64,000 nt of DNA from Lachnospiraceae bacterium. Its GTDB lineage: Bacteria > Bacillota > Clostridia > Lachnospirales > Lachnospiraceae. The DNA lies in assembly GCA_014799465.1 (NCBI GenBank), contig JAAVHZ010000021.1, positions 1 through 64,000 on the forward strand. The letters run 5' to 3'. Below, in pieces: positions 53,907-63,036 of the stretch. How positions within the stretch are numbered: the first letter of the stretch is position 1; every line of letters starts with the position of its first letter. A model generated the notes under the pieces. The model searched no databases. It saw only the letters and a list, made by a program, of their open reading frames with translations, and had not been told where the DNA came from. The position numbers were made by a program, and so were the translations under genes.

Positions 53907-54317
53907 ATGGTAAAGAAGATAATGCGAGATCCACTATTTCTTGCACAGAAATCGGTGGATACAACAGAAGCAGACAAGCAGGTGGTAATAGATTTGATTG
54001 ACACACTTAGAGCAAATTTGGACCGTTGCGTTGGAATGGCTGCTAATATGATTGGTGTGAAAAAGAATATTATTGTTGTGGCAGCAGGACTGTTTCAGTT
54101 TGTAATGGTAAACCCGGTCATTACAAAGAAATCAGGGGCATATCAGACTGAGGAAGGATGTCTTTCTTTGGAAGGAGTAAGACCATGCACGAGATATAAG
54201 GAAATAGAAGTGGATTATTATGATGAAAATTTTAAAAGGCAGCATGGGAAGTATTCCGGATGGACTGCACAGATTATTCAGCATGAAATTGACCATTGCA
54301 ACGGAATCGTAATATAA
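53907..54317 (+). CDS. def: Peptide deformylase
   Basis: A 136-residue deformylase with all three motifs: GMAANMIG (motif 1), EEGCLSLEG (motif 2, metal cysteine) and QHEIDHCNG (motif 3, HExDH). It removes the formyl group from nascent proteins. It is the short accessory type common in Clostridia, probably not the essential copy since it lies among decaying island genes. Start 53907 is preferred; two upstream in-frame ATGs lack a good ribosome binding site. Confidence 0.88.
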   Translation: MVKKIMRDPLFLAQKSVDTTEADKQVVIDLIDTLRANLDRCVGMAANMIGVKKNIIVVAAGLFQFVMVNPVITKKSGAYQTEEGCLSLEGVRPCTRYKEIEVDYYDENFKRQHGKYSGWTAQIIQHEIDHCNGIVI

Positions 54318-54330
54318 GGTGGGTGACAGT

Positions 54331-54423
54331 ATGTATATGATAAAAACAGAAAAGGGTGATATTACTAAAATTGAGGATGCAGTGGAAACAATCAGAGTAG
54401 TCGGCACAGGAACTGGTAATTCA
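54331..54423 (+). pseudogene. Small gene truncated by an IS fragment
   Basis: Behind GGTGGGTGA the frame reads MYMIKTEKGDITKIEDAVET and IRVVGTGTGNS and then runs into the antisense of the transposase fragment. The original C-terminus is lost. Confidence 0.4.
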
Positions 54424-54729
54424 ACTCATCCAATACCTCCCAGTCAGCTTTTTCTCTTTAAAATCGTAAAAAGCATCTCGCTTTGGTCTCCGGCCTTTGG
54501 CAAGCCGGATAAGGGCAAGGTATCTTTTACATAATTCCACAATACAGTCAACAGCCTTCACTTCACGCATGTTTGCGTAGGTAACGACAGCATACATCGT
54601 GATAGGATTGTACCTGCTTCTTCTCGTATCTGAATAATAGGCGGGCAAGTCTGAAAAATCTAATTTCTCTATCACTTTTTTAGGGTATAGACTGGCTTCT
54701 CTGTTTTAGGACTATCTATTTCCTGACTG
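54421..54729 (-). mobile_element. IS1182-type transposase N-terminal fragment with IS end
   Basis: The minus-strand frame 54675-54421 encodes 84 residues (MIEKLDFSDLPAYYSDTRRS, YNPITMYAVVTYANMREVKA, LAKGRRPKRDAFYDF) that match the N-terminus of IS1182-family transposases. The 26-bp sequence at 54704-54729 lies just outside and is the IS end; an identical copy occurs at 22338-22363. The rest of the IS is missing. Confidence 0.65.
54704..54729. repeat. 26-bp IS end, right copy
   Basis: Identical and in direct orientation to 22338-22363. The two copies bracket 32 kb of accessory DNA. Confidence 0.7.
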
Positions 54730-54916
54730 ACCCTTTTTTGATACAGAGAGTTATTAAGGTTCATGTACTATAAATAAAAAATATTTAAATTTAATGCAAT
54801 AAAAATAACTTCTCATGCATTATCTAAGTACAAATAAATTAAAGGAGGTAAAAATCAGCAGGGAAAACAGGTAGATGAAATTTCCAAGAAACAAAATGCT
54901 AAAGGGGCAAGACACG

Positions 54917-55465
54917 ATGAAAGAAGTCACTGAAAAGCGGAAAGTCTATATTGACGAAAGGCTGTTTGAGCGTATTCGCCGAGGTGAACAGGATGCATTT
55001 AGAGAATTGTATGAGATTTCATACAAACCTCTCTATGCATTCCTTCTTTCTTATACCCAAAATTTTCAAGATGCGCAGGATTTACTGCATGATACTTATA
55101 TTCAGATATATACTAATTGTTATTCTTATAAAGTTAACGGAAATCCAATGGCTTGGATGATGAAGATTGCAAAAAATTTATTTCTTATGAAAGACCGTAA
55201 AGAACGCAGAATAGGTGCGAACTATGATGATATGGAGAATGAACTTGGATTTGAGGATATGTCAAATGCGGATAACAGAGTAGTTTTGGAGAAAATGTTT
55301 GAACTTTTATCTGTAGATGACAGAAATATTATTACTATGCATGATATTGGCGGAATGAAACACAGAGAAATTGCGAAACTGATGGATATGCCTCTTGGCA
55401 CGGAAATGGCAAGATATAACAGGGCAATCAGGAAATTACAGAAGGAATTTGGTGAGAAGCTATGA
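54917..55465 (+). CDS. ECF-type RNA polymerase sigma factor
   Basis: A 182-residue sigma-70-family protein. Region 2: DAFRELYEISYKPLYAFLLS and DLLHDTYIQIY; region 4: GMKHREIAKLMDMPLGTEMA with YNRAIRKLQKEF. Start 54917 is chosen because AAAGGGG lies about nine bases upstream; an ATG at 54875 is weaker. The stop overlaps the following membrane protein by 4 bp (ATGA), a typical sigma/anti-sigma pair. The region 54730-54874 is AT-rich without a gene. Confidence 0.88.
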   Translation: MKEVTEKRKVYIDERLFERIRRGEQDAFRELYEISYKPLYAFLLSYTQNFQDAQDLLHDTYIQIYTNCYSYKVNGNPMAWMMKIAKNLFLMKDRKERRIGANYDDMENELGFEDMSNADNRVVLEKMFELLSVDDRNIITMHDIGGMKHREIAKLMDMPLGTEMARYNRAIRKLQKEFGEKL

Positions 55466-57384
55466 AAAAAAAAGAATTGAAAAATAGAATAGAAAATGGA
55501 TTTTCTGAGCTTGCACCAAATATATTTGATGACGTAATGGAAACTGTCAAAATGCAGGAGCCGGAGGCATCGGAGATAGAACCGGAAAAAATCAGAAAAC
55601 CCATGGCAAAAGTAAAATTAATCAGATATGCTATGTCTGTCTGTGCAGTTTTTGCAATTATCTGTCTGTGTTTAATTGGGATTTTTTTGGAAAAGAAAGA
55701 CTCTCTATATATGACCTTGGACATTAATCCCGGTATACAGATTGAAATGAATAAATCTTATCAGGTAAAACGTATAAAGGGATTAAACGATGACGGAAAG
55801 AGCGTTATAAAAGAGTTGAAATGGAAAAAGAGGGAATCTATACAGGATTTAATGAATACTCTGATTGAAGATGTGGTATATAAATCTTATCTTCGTGAAA
55901 ATGAAGGAATATTGGTTACTCTATATACATCTGACAATGGTTTGTATGAGGATTTAGAAAGTAAATTGGGAGAATGTATAGACAGAAAATTAAAAAATAT
56001 GGATATGTACAAAGTTACCACCGCATTTTATCAGGAAGGGAACGGCTCTATACCGGAAGGGAGAAAAGTTCTGGAAGCAGAATTAACACAAAATTATGGT
56101 TTAGATGTAAATCTGGTAGAGAATATGTCGGTAATGGAAATTATTCAATATTGTAAAGATAAAACTGTATTGAATTTGGATTTTTATGAGACGGCTGAAA
56201 ATGGACAGGAAAATGTAAAAAACAACAAGGAAAAAGAAAAATGCACAACAGATAAACTTTCTTCCGAGAGTGAATCTGATAAAGAAACAGAAGAGAAAGA
56301 AGCAAAAGAAAAAGCAACGGAGAAAAAGACTAAAGATATACCTGAAGTATCAACAACAATAGATACTAAACCGCAGGAAAGTGAGCAAAATGTAAAGGAT
56401 AGTTCAGAAGTTAAAGAACATAATGACACCAATTCAAAAACGCAGCCGCCTGATGAAGTACAGACATCATCTCAGGAAGAGAAAACAGAAAAACTTCTGC
56501 CTAAAGAGACAGAGCAAAAAGAAACAACAAGAGACTATGTTGAAAATAATAACAGGGTTAATATAAATAACCAATATGGTGATTATTATTATAATGTGCT
56601 TGATGATGGCACAATTGAGATAGTAGGATATGCCGGAATGGGAGAGATAGCAGATGTTCCAGAATTGATTGATGGTAAACCGGTAACAAAAATTGGTGCA
56701 GATGCATTTATTCATAATTCATACATAAAAGCAGTTAATATTCCGGATAGCGTAAGACAAATAGGGGAAAATGCGTTTTCAAACTGCCATAATTTAAGAA
56801 GTATAAGTTTGTCAGCTAATATAACAAAAATAGAAAGTTATACTTTTTATGGATGCAGCAGCCTTAGAAGCATTAATATTCCTGATGGAGTTACGAGTAT
56901 TGGAAGATATGCATTATATAACTGCAAAGCCTTAAGGAGAATGGGGCTGCCGAAAAGTTTGACGGATATTTATGAATATGCCTTTGATGACTGTGATGGA
57001 TTAAGGAAAATTTATTATGCCGGAAATATCAGGCACTGGAATAGGATAATTGTTGAAGATAATAACGAATGTTTGGATAATGCAAAAGTTATAACGTCTA
57101 AGTTTAAGATTACCGGAATTAAATTATTTGCACCATCAAGAAAAGTGGAGGTCGGAAATAGTATTTCGATTACTGTAGTTAGAAAACCTGTAAATGCTAT
57201 TTTGGCTGAATTGAAATGGAGCAGTTCTGACGATAGGATTGCTACAGTGAATGAGGAAGGTGTTGTAACAGCTATATCAAAGGGTAAAGTGAAAATTACT
57301 GCAATGGTGGATGATAACAGCGGAAAAAGTGATTCAATTTACCTGGAAGTAATTGACTCCGAAAACATATCCGACTTACATTAA
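55462..57384 (+). CDS. RsgI-like membrane anti-sigma factor with BspA repeats and Ig-like domain
   Basis: A 640-residue protein. Cytoplasmic N-terminus (about 1-52) for sigma binding, one membrane helix (about 55-77), then a periplasmic RsgI-type domain (YMTLDINPGIQIEMN, KRIKGLNDDGKSVI; about 83-235). A Lys/Glu/Thr-rich linker (about 240-350) is followed by BspA-type leucine-rich repeats (NIPDSVRQIGENAFSNCHNL, YTFYGCSSL, YALYNCKAL; about 395-530) and a Big_2 Ig-like domain (WSSSDDRIATVNEEGVVTAI; about 550-635). In clostridial SigI/RsgI pairs the outer domain senses polysaccharide; here it may sense a protein or surface ligand. Confidence 0.82.
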   Translation: MKKKELKNRIENGFSELAPNIFDDVMETVKMQEPEASEIEPEKIRKPMAKVKLIRYAMSVCAVFAIICLCLIGIFLEKKDSLYMTLDINPGIQIEMNKSYQVKRIKGLNDDGKSVIKELKWKKRESIQDLMNTLIEDVVYKSYLRENEGILVTLYTSDNGLYEDLESKLGECIDRKLKNMDMYKVTTAFYQEGNGSIPEGRKVLEAELTQNYGLDVNLVENMSVMEIIQYCKDKTVLNLDFYETAENGQENVKNNKEKEKCTTDKLSSESESDKETEEKEAKEKATEKKTKDIPEVSTTIDTKPQESEQNVKDSSEVKEHNDTNSKTQPPDEVQTSSQEEKTEKLLPKETEQKETTRDYVENNNRVNINNQYGDYYYNVLDDGTIEIVGYAGMGEIADVPELIDGKPVTKIGADAFIHNSYIKAVNIPDSVRQIGENAFSNCHNLRSISLSANITKIESYTFYGCSSLRSINIPDGVTSIGRYALYNCKALRRMGLPKSLTDIYEYAFDDCDGLRKIYYAGNIRHWNRIIVEDNNECLDNAKVITSKFKITGIKLFAPSRKVEVGNSISITVVRKPVNAILAELKWSSSDDRIATVNEEGVVTAISKGKVKITAMVDDNSGKSDSIYLEVIDSENISDLH

Positions 57385-57417
57385 CACATTAAAAAAACTT
57401 AAATAAAATTATTTTAG

Positions 57418-57450
57418 AATAGAACTGCCCACATTTTCAGCAGTTCTATT
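57418..57450 (+). terminator. Intrinsic terminator after the anti-sigma gene
   Basis: AATAGAACTGC pairs perfectly with GCAGTTCTATT around an 11-base loop, followed by TTATTATAAT. Confidence 0.7.
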
Positions 57451-57500
57451 TTATTATAATGCTGAAAAATTTAAAAATTGATGTGATAATCGGAAATTTA

Positions 57501-57509
57501 TGGTATAAT
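57501..57509 (+). promoter_or_regulatory. Extended -10 promoter of the thioesterase gene
   Basis: TGGTATAAT: a TG one base before a perfect TATAAT, about 33 bp upstream of the thioesterase start. No good -35. Confidence 0.5.
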
Positions 57510-57541
57510 GCAATTTGGTCAAAAATTTTTAAAGAAACGAG

Positions 57542-58264
57542 ATGATACAGTTGAAGTACAGCTTTGATTCAAGAGTAGGATACAGTGAATTATCAAGTAA
57601 AGGCTACATGTCTGCCGGAGCAGTAATAGACAGGTTTCAGGACTGTGGTAATTTTCAGTCGGATTCATTAGGTGTGGGAATAGAATATCTTTCAGAGAAG
57701 AAAAGAGTATGGATACTTAATTCATGGCAGATAGTATTTGATAATAAGCTGAAAATGGGTGATAATATAAAAGTATGTACCTGGGCATATGATTTTGATA
57801 AAATGTTTGGGTACAGAAATTTTATGATAGAAGATGAAGCAGGTAATAAATGTGTCAGAGCTGCCAGTCGCTGGGTCCTTGTAGACACAGATAAGATGCG
57901 GCCTGTTAAAGTAGAATCATCTGATGTAGAAATGTATGGAGCAGAAGAAAAGCTGGATATGGATTATTCTGATAGAAAGATAGCTGTTCCTAAAGAATTG
58001 GAAGAGGAAGACCGTATAAAAGTAAGAGGTTATCATATAGATACGAATGGGCACATGAATAATGCATGGTATGTTAAAATAGCAATGGACTATCTTGAAG
58101 GCGATGATATAAAAAGTATGAGGGTAGAATATAAGAAAGCAGCTGTTTTAAATGACATTATGAAAGTAAAGACTGTTTCAGCTGATAATGGAAAGACAGT
58201 GGTATTGTGTGATGAACAAGATAAAGTTTATTCAGTTATAGAATTTACATTTGGCAATACATAA
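57542..58264 (+). CDS. Acyl-ACP thioesterase
   Basis: A 240-residue double hot-dog thioesterase of the FatA/FatB-like bacterial family. The second half contains the catalytic region HIDTNGHMNNAWYVKIAMDY (Asn/His), the first half the substrate side (GYMSAGAVIDRFQDCGNF, VWILNSWQI, ASRWVLVDTDKMRP). It releases free fatty acids from ACP. First gene of a small group with cvfB and ridA; 6 bp before the next frame. Confidence 0.9.
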   Translation: MIQLKYSFDSRVGYSELSSKGYMSAGAVIDRFQDCGNFQSDSLGVGIEYLSEKKRVWILNSWQIVFDNKLKMGDNIKVCTWAYDFDKMFGYRNFMIEDEAGNKCVRAASRWVLVDTDKMRPVKVESSDVEMYGAEEKLDMDYSDRKIAVPKELEEEDRIKVRGYHIDTNGHMNNAWYVKIAMDYLEGDDIKSMRVEYKKAAVLNDIMKVKTVSADNGKTVVLCDEQDKVYSVIEFTFGNT

Positions 58265-58282
58265 AACAGGATGGAGGAAGGA

Positions 58283-59113
58283 ATGATAGAGCTTGGCAGA
58301 AAACAGAATCTTAAAGTTATAAAGAAAACGGATTTTGGTGTTTATTTAAGTGATGGAAGTGAAGAGAGGGTGCTGCTTCCCAAAAAACAGGTTCCCCAAT
58401 TTTTAAAGACAGGAGATTCCATAGAGGTATTTGTATATAAAGATTCTTCAGACAGAATAATTGCGACTACTGCAGAACCATATATTACAGTGGGAGAGCT
58501 TGCAATATTGGAGGTAAAGGAAATGTCAAAGATAGGGGCATTTCTGGACTACGGGCTGGAAAGGGATTTGCTTTTGCCGTTTAAGGAGATGACAGAAAAT
58601 GTAATGGAAGGGAAAAAATATCTGGTGGCAATGTATGTAGACAGAAGTAAAAGGCTTGCTGCCACCATGAAAATAGACAGATATCTTGAGCCGGCAGAAA
58701 AGTATGGAAGAGATGCGGAAGTAGAAGGCACTATATACGAAATTAATGAAGACATAGGGGCATTTGTGGCAGTAGATAACAAATACTTCGGTCTGATTCC
58801 GAAAAAGGAACTGCATGGGAACTTCACAGCAGGAGACGTAGTAAAGACAAGAGTTACAGAGGTAAGAAGAGACGGAAAACTTAATCTCAGCCCTTTTAAG
58901 AAATCATATATGCAGATGGACGAGGATTCAGAAAAAATTGTTAAGGTTATAGAAGAATACAATGGCTGCCTTCCATATAATGATAAGGCTTCACCGGAGG
59001 TTATTGCACATGACTTTGGAATGAGCAAGGCAGCATTTAAACGTGCAGTAGGGAAGTTATACAGGGAACACCGTATTGACATTACAGAAAAAAATATTAT
59101 ATTAAAAGAATAA
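58283..59113 (+). CDS. cvfB: CvfB-family S1 RNA-binding protein
   Basis: A 276-residue protein with several OB/S1-like units (KKTDFGVYLSDGS, VKEMSKIGAFLDYGLERDLL, EINEDIGAFVAVDNKYFGLI) and a C-terminal winged helix (NDKASPEVIAHDFGMSKAAF KRAVG). This is the S1-S1-S1-WH layout of CvfB (YitL), an RNA-binding regulator of virulence in Staphylococcus. Start 58283 uses GGAGGAAGG; an upstream ATG at 58271 overlaps that site. Confidence 0.88.
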   Translation: MIELGRKQNLKVIKKTDFGVYLSDGSEERVLLPKKQVPQFLKTGDSIEVFVYKDSSDRIIATTAEPYITVGELAILEVKEMSKIGAFLDYGLERDLLLPFKEMTENVMEGKKYLVAMYVDRSKRLAATMKIDRYLEPAEKYGRDAEVEGTIYEINEDIGAFVAVDNKYFGLIPKKELHGNFTAGDVVKTRVTEVRRDGKLNLSPFKKSYMQMDEDSEKIVKVIEEYNGCLPYNDKASPEVIAHDFGMSKAAFKRAVGKLYREHRIDITEKNIILKE

Positions 59114-59154
59114 CAAATATGTAATGCTGATAATTCAGCAGAATGGAGGATAAC

Positions 59155-59529
59155 ATGAAGAAAATAATATCAACAGACAAGGCACCGGCAGCAATAGGAC
59201 CTTATTCACAGGCAATTGAAGTAAATGGGATGATTTTTACATCAGGAGTAATACCTGTTAATCCGTCTACAGGAGAAATACCTGAAGGAATTGAGGCACA
59301 GGCAGACCAGGCAATAGGCAATCTTGCAGCACTTCTTAAGGAGTCAGGAGTAAGTACTGATGATGTAATAAAGACTACAGTATTTATTAAAGAGATGGAT
59401 GATTTTGGAAAGATTAATGAGATATATTCAAAATATTTTACAAAGGACTGCCCTGCACGTTCATGCGTGGAGGTAGCAAGACTTCCGAAAGATGTATTGA
59501 TTGAGATTGAGGCAATAGCAGTTAAATAA
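59155..59529 (+). CDS. ridA: RidA-family enamine/imine deaminase
   Basis: A 124-residue RidA: APAAIGPYSQAI near the N-terminus, FTSGVIPVNPSTGEIP, VIKTTVFIKEMDDF, and PARSCVEVARLPKDVLIEIE with the active-site arginine (about residue 104). It hydrolyses reactive 2-aminoacrylate made by PLP enzymes. Start 59155 follows TGGAGG by six bases. Confidence 0.95.
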   Translation: MKKIISTDKAPAAIGPYSQAIEVNGMIFTSGVIPVNPSTGEIPEGIEAQADQAIGNLAALLKESGVSTDDVIKTTVFIKEMDDFGKINEIYSKYFTKDCPARSCVEVARLPKDVLIEIEAIAVK

Positions 59530-59549
59530 TTATTGCAGGAGGTATGAGT

Positions 59550-60506
59550 ATGAAAAAATCAACCCGGATAGGATGGTATTTTATATCAGTAATATTTATA
59601 TATTTCCTGCTGGGCTTTGTAGTGGTATTCATTCCTGATAGTATAAAAACAGTTAATTTCAGTTATTTGTTTGGTCAGCTTAGTATATTTATACCAATAA
59701 TGATATATATTATTGCTACAAGAGGAAAACTATTTAGGGATATACCATTTAAAAAAGTAAAAATAGAAAATGCTATAATTGTTGTAATATTTTCATGGGT
59801 ATGTATGCCGGTAGCAGGATTTTTAAATGTAATTTCAATGATGTTTGCGGATAATCATGTGGCGGGAACTGTAGATTCGCTTACAAACAATATGTTTATT
59901 GTGAATCTTTTAATGATTGCCGTGCTTCCTGCAATAATTGAGGAAATTGCATACAGAGGTATAGTGTTCTATGGCCTCAGGGAATATGGTGTGATAGCGG
60001 CTGTTGTTGTATCAGGAGTTCTGTTTGGGCTCAATCATATGAATGTGAATCAGTTTATTTATGCATGTATTCTTGGAATGGTATTTGCACTTATGGACGA
60101 GGCTTCGGGAAGTATTTTTGCTTCTATGATAATGCATTTTGTATTTAATTTTAATACAGTATTTTTGATACAAATGTACAAATTAATGCCTTATCTTCAA
60201 AAAATTTCAGGAGAAGAAACTGTACAGGAGTCGACTCAGGCAGTAGAAAATTTTTCGGCATATCCGCTAAAGGCAAAGCTGATGCTTGTGGCAGGATATG
60301 GTGTATTTGCAATAGCAGCGGTATTTATTAACACCAAAATTTTTATCTGGTATTCAAAAAGATGTGGCAGGTGGGAGCATATAAAAGAATGTTTCCGAAA
60401 TGCAGGAAAAGGATTCAGGAAAAGTGAAAATGGCAGAATTATTTCAATTCCGGCTCTTGCAGGGGCAGCAGTATGTATTGCATTTATGATATTGGAATTT
60501 GTTTGA
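59550..60506 (+). CDS. CPBP-family intramembrane glutamic protease
   Basis: A 318-residue polytopic protein. AIIEEIAYRGIVFYGLREY is the EExxxR motif, FGLNHMNVNQFIYA the second histidine motif, and MIMHFVFNFNT the third. The C-terminal 70 residues are an additional membrane segment and basic tail. ATG 59550 is favoured by GGAGG eight bases upstream. Substrate unknown. Confidence 0.88.
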   Translation: MKKSTRIGWYFISVIFIYFLLGFVVVFIPDSIKTVNFSYLFGQLSIFIPIMIYIIATRGKLFRDIPFKKVKIENAIIVVIFSWVCMPVAGFLNVISMMFADNHVAGTVDSLTNNMFIVNLLMIAVLPAIIEEIAYRGIVFYGLREYGVIAAVVVSGVLFGLNHMNVNQFIYACILGMVFALMDEASGSIFASMIMHFVFNFNTVFLIQMYKLMPYLQKISGEETVQESTQAVENFSAYPLKAKLMLVAGYGVFAIAAVFINTKIFIWYSKRCGRWEHIKECFRNAGKGFRKSENGRIISIPALAGAAVCIAFMILEFV

Positions 60507-60667
60507 TAAAATGGTGCACAAAAAATAGTAATATTATACAAAATGACCAAAACCCTAAAAGGCTTTTCAGTTATTTGTTATATAGAAATTTTCAGCGTTT
60601 TAGAATATAATTATATAGTAATTATGTTACGTATGAAAAGATAATAATTTTAGGAGGACAATTATAA

Positions 60668-61780
60668 ATGGCTAGTTTATCGTTAAAGAACATTTCAAAA
60701 GTGTATCCAAATGGTTTTGTTGCCGTTAAGGATTTCAATCTTGAAGTACAGGACAAAGAGTTCATTATCTTTGTAGGTCCTTCAGGATGTGGTAAGTCCA
60801 CAACGCTCCGTATGATTGCAGGTCTTGAAGAAATATCAAGCGGTGAATTATATATCGGAGACAGACTGGTTAATGATGTAGAACCAAAAGACAGGGATAT
60901 TGCAATGGTATTCCAGAACTATGCTTTGTATCCGCATATGACAGTTTTTGATAACATGGCATTTGGTCTTAAGTTAAGAAAGACTCCAAAAGATCAGATT
61001 GACAAGTTAGTTCATGAGGCTGCAAGAATCCTTGATATTGAGCATCTCTTAGACCGTAAGCCGAAGGCTTTATCAGGTGGACAGAGACAGCGTGTGGCTA
61101 TGGGACGTGCAATAGTTCGTAATCCAAAGGTATTCCTTATGGATGAGCCTTTATCAAACCTTGATGCAAAGCTCAGAGTACAGATGAGAATTGAGATTTC
61201 AAAACTTCATCAGAGACTTGAGACAACTATTATTTATGTTACTCATGACCAGACAGAGGCTATGACACTTGGTACAAGAATCGTAGTTATGAAAGACGGT
61301 ATTGTACAGCAGGTAGATACACCAAAAGCATTATATGACAATCCACAGAACTTATTCGTAGCAGGATTTATGGGTTCACCACAGATGAACTTTATTGATG
61401 CACAGGTATCACAGTCAGGTTCAGATGTATTATTAGTATTTGGTTCAAGTTCTATTAAAGTACCTGAAGTAAAAGCAAAAGCTTTAATAGATGGAAACTA
61501 TATTAATAAAACAGTAGTAGTTGGTATTCGTCCTGAAGATTTCCATGATCAGGAAATTGTTATCAATTCAATGCAGGACAGCGTAATCGAAGCTACTATC
61601 CGTCTTTATGAAATGCTTGGTGCAGAAGTATTCTTATACTTCGATATAGATCAGTTCAGTTGTACAGCAAGAGTTAATCCACGTACAACAGCAAGACCGG
61701 GCGATACAATTAAGATGGCTATTGACACTTCAAAACTTCATTTATTTGATAAAGATACACAGCTTGTAATTATAAACTAG
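60668..61780 (+). CDS. ugpC: Sugar ABC transporter ATPase (UgpC/MsmX type)
   Basis: A 370-residue ATPase: Walker A GPSGCGKST, Q-loop VFQNYALYPHM, signature LSGGQRQR, Walker B VFLMDEPLSNLDAKLR, switch VTHDQTEAMTLG, plus the C-terminal MOP/OB regulatory domain (IRPEDFHD, MLGAEVFLYF, ARVNPRTTARPGD). It stands alone without permease genes, as expected for the shared MsmX-like ATPase that energises several carbohydrate importers. Strong terminator follows. Confidence 0.93.
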   Translation: MASLSLKNISKVYPNGFVAVKDFNLEVQDKEFIIFVGPSGCGKSTTLRMIAGLEEISSGELYIGDRLVNDVEPKDRDIAMVFQNYALYPHMTVFDNMAFGLKLRKTPKDQIDKLVHEAARILDIEHLLDRKPKALSGGQRQRVAMGRAIVRNPKVFLMDEPLSNLDAKLRVQMRIEISKLHQRLETTIIYVTHDQTEAMTLGTRIVVMKDGIVQQVDTPKALYDNPQNLFVAGFMGSPQMNFIDAQVSQSGSDVLLVFGSSSIKVPEVKAKALIDGNYINKTVVVGIRPEDFHDQEIVINSMQDSVIEATIRLYEMLGAEVFLYFDIDQFSCTARVNPRTTARPGDTIKMAIDTSKLHLFDKDTQLVIIN

Positions 61781-61829
61781 TTTTGGTATCAGAATAGTTT
61801 TAATATTCATAACCAAATTGTTAAATTTT

Positions 61830-61870
61830 GAGGAAATACATAAAAAAAGTGTATTTCCTCTTTTTTTTTT
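61830..61870 (+). terminator. Strong intrinsic terminator
   Basis: GAGGAAATACA pairs perfectly with TGTATTTCCTC over 11 bp around a 9-base loop, directly followed by ten T. Confidence 0.9.
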
Positions 61871-61928
61871 CTCAAAAATAGTTTAAGATAAGCTAGAGGT
61901 ATTAGAAAATGTAAAGGGAGTGGAGCAA

Positions 61929-63017
61929 ATGATATCAAATCAGATACTTCTAAATACGATAGAAGGTTTAAAAGGAATAGCAAGAGTAGATTTATGTGTT
62001 GCAGATACAGAAGGAAAGATTCTGGCAACTACTTTTTCCGGTGCGGACCATTATGCTGAGGCAATACTTGCATTTGTGGATTCTCCGGCAGAAAGTCAGG
62101 TTATACAGGAATTTCAGTTTTTTAAGGTATGTGATGAAAATCAGATTGAATATGTACTGCTTGCGAAAGGCAGCAGCGAAGATGTCTATATGATTGGAAA
62201 AATGGCAGCTTTTCAGATTCAAAATCTGTTGGTGGCTTATAAAGAAAGATTCGATAAAGATAATTTTATAAAGAATTTACTTCTTGATAATCTTTTGTTG
62301 GTAGATGTATACAACAGGGCAAAGAAACTTCATATTGAAACTGATGTCAGAAGAGTTGTATATATTATTGAGACAAAACATGAAAAGGATACTAATGCAC
62401 TGGAGACTGTCAGAAGTCTTTTTTCAACCAAGACGAAGGACTTTATAACCGCAGTAGATGAGAAAAATATTATTCTGGTGAAGGAAGTGTCATCAGGTGA
62501 GAATAATGAGGATTTGGACAGAACTGCCAAGACACTTCTTGATATGCTGAATTCAGAGGCAATGGTTAAAGTAAATATCGCCTATGGAACAGTAGTTAAT
62601 GAGATAAAAGAAGTATCAAGGTCTTATAAAGAAGCGAAAATGGCTCTGGATGTAGGAAAGATTTTTTATAGTGATAAAAACGTGGTAGCATACAGTAATC
62701 TGGGTATAGGAAGGCTTATATACCAGCTTCCGATTCCTTTATGCAAAATGTTTATTAAGGAAATATTTGATGGAAAATCTCCTGATGAATTTGACGAGGA
62801 GACACTTACCACAATAAATAAGTTTTTTGAAAATAATCTTAATGTATCAGAGACTTCAAGACAGTTGTATATTCATAGAAATACCCTTGTATATCGTCTG
62901 GACAAACTGCAGAAGAGTACAAATCTTGATTTGAGGGTTTTTGAAGATGCAATTACGTTTAAAATTGCATTAATGGTGGTAAAATATATGAAATATATGG
63001 AAAAATTAGAGTATTAG
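61929..63017 (+). CDS. CdaR/PucR-type transcriptional regulator
   Basis: A 362-residue regulator. The N-terminal sensor domain (ARVDLCVADTEGKILATTFS) and a GGDEF-like middle (VNIAYGTVVNEIKEVSRSYK) precede a PucR-type helix-turn-helix (NVSETSRQLYIHRNTLVYRL with DKLQKSTNLDL). CdaR-type proteins respond to sugar diacids; next to a UgpC/MsmX ATPase it may tune carbohydrate uptake. ATG 61929 is preceded by GGGAGTGGAG. Confidence 0.85.
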   Translation: MISNQILLNTIEGLKGIARVDLCVADTEGKILATTFSGADHYAEAILAFVDSPAESQVIQEFQFFKVCDENQIEYVLLAKGSSEDVYMIGKMAAFQIQNLLVAYKERFDKDNFIKNLLLDNLLLVDVYNRAKKLHIETDVRRVVYIIETKHEKDTNALETVRSLFSTKTKDFITAVDEKNIILVKEVSSGENNEDLDRTAKTLLDMLNSEAMVKVNIAYGTVVNEIKEVSRSYKEAKMALDVGKIFYSDKNVVAYSNLGIGRLIYQLPIPLCKMFIKEIFDGKSPDEFDEETLTTINKFFENNLNVSETSRQLYIHRNTLVYRLDKLQKSTNLDLRVFEDAITFKIALMVVKYMKYMEKLEY

Positions 63018-63036
63018 AAAGGCATGGTTTATTTTT

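Noticed and set aside
22184-54760. Duplicated tRNA-Gln 3' end as an attachment site at the far island border
   Set aside because: I looked for a repeat of the tRNA T-arm and acceptor end near 54.4-54.9 kb and saw none, so integration at the tRNA is not proven.
58549-59082. 177-codon minus-strand frame opposite cvfB
   Set aside because: Antisense shadow without ribosome binding site or motifs.
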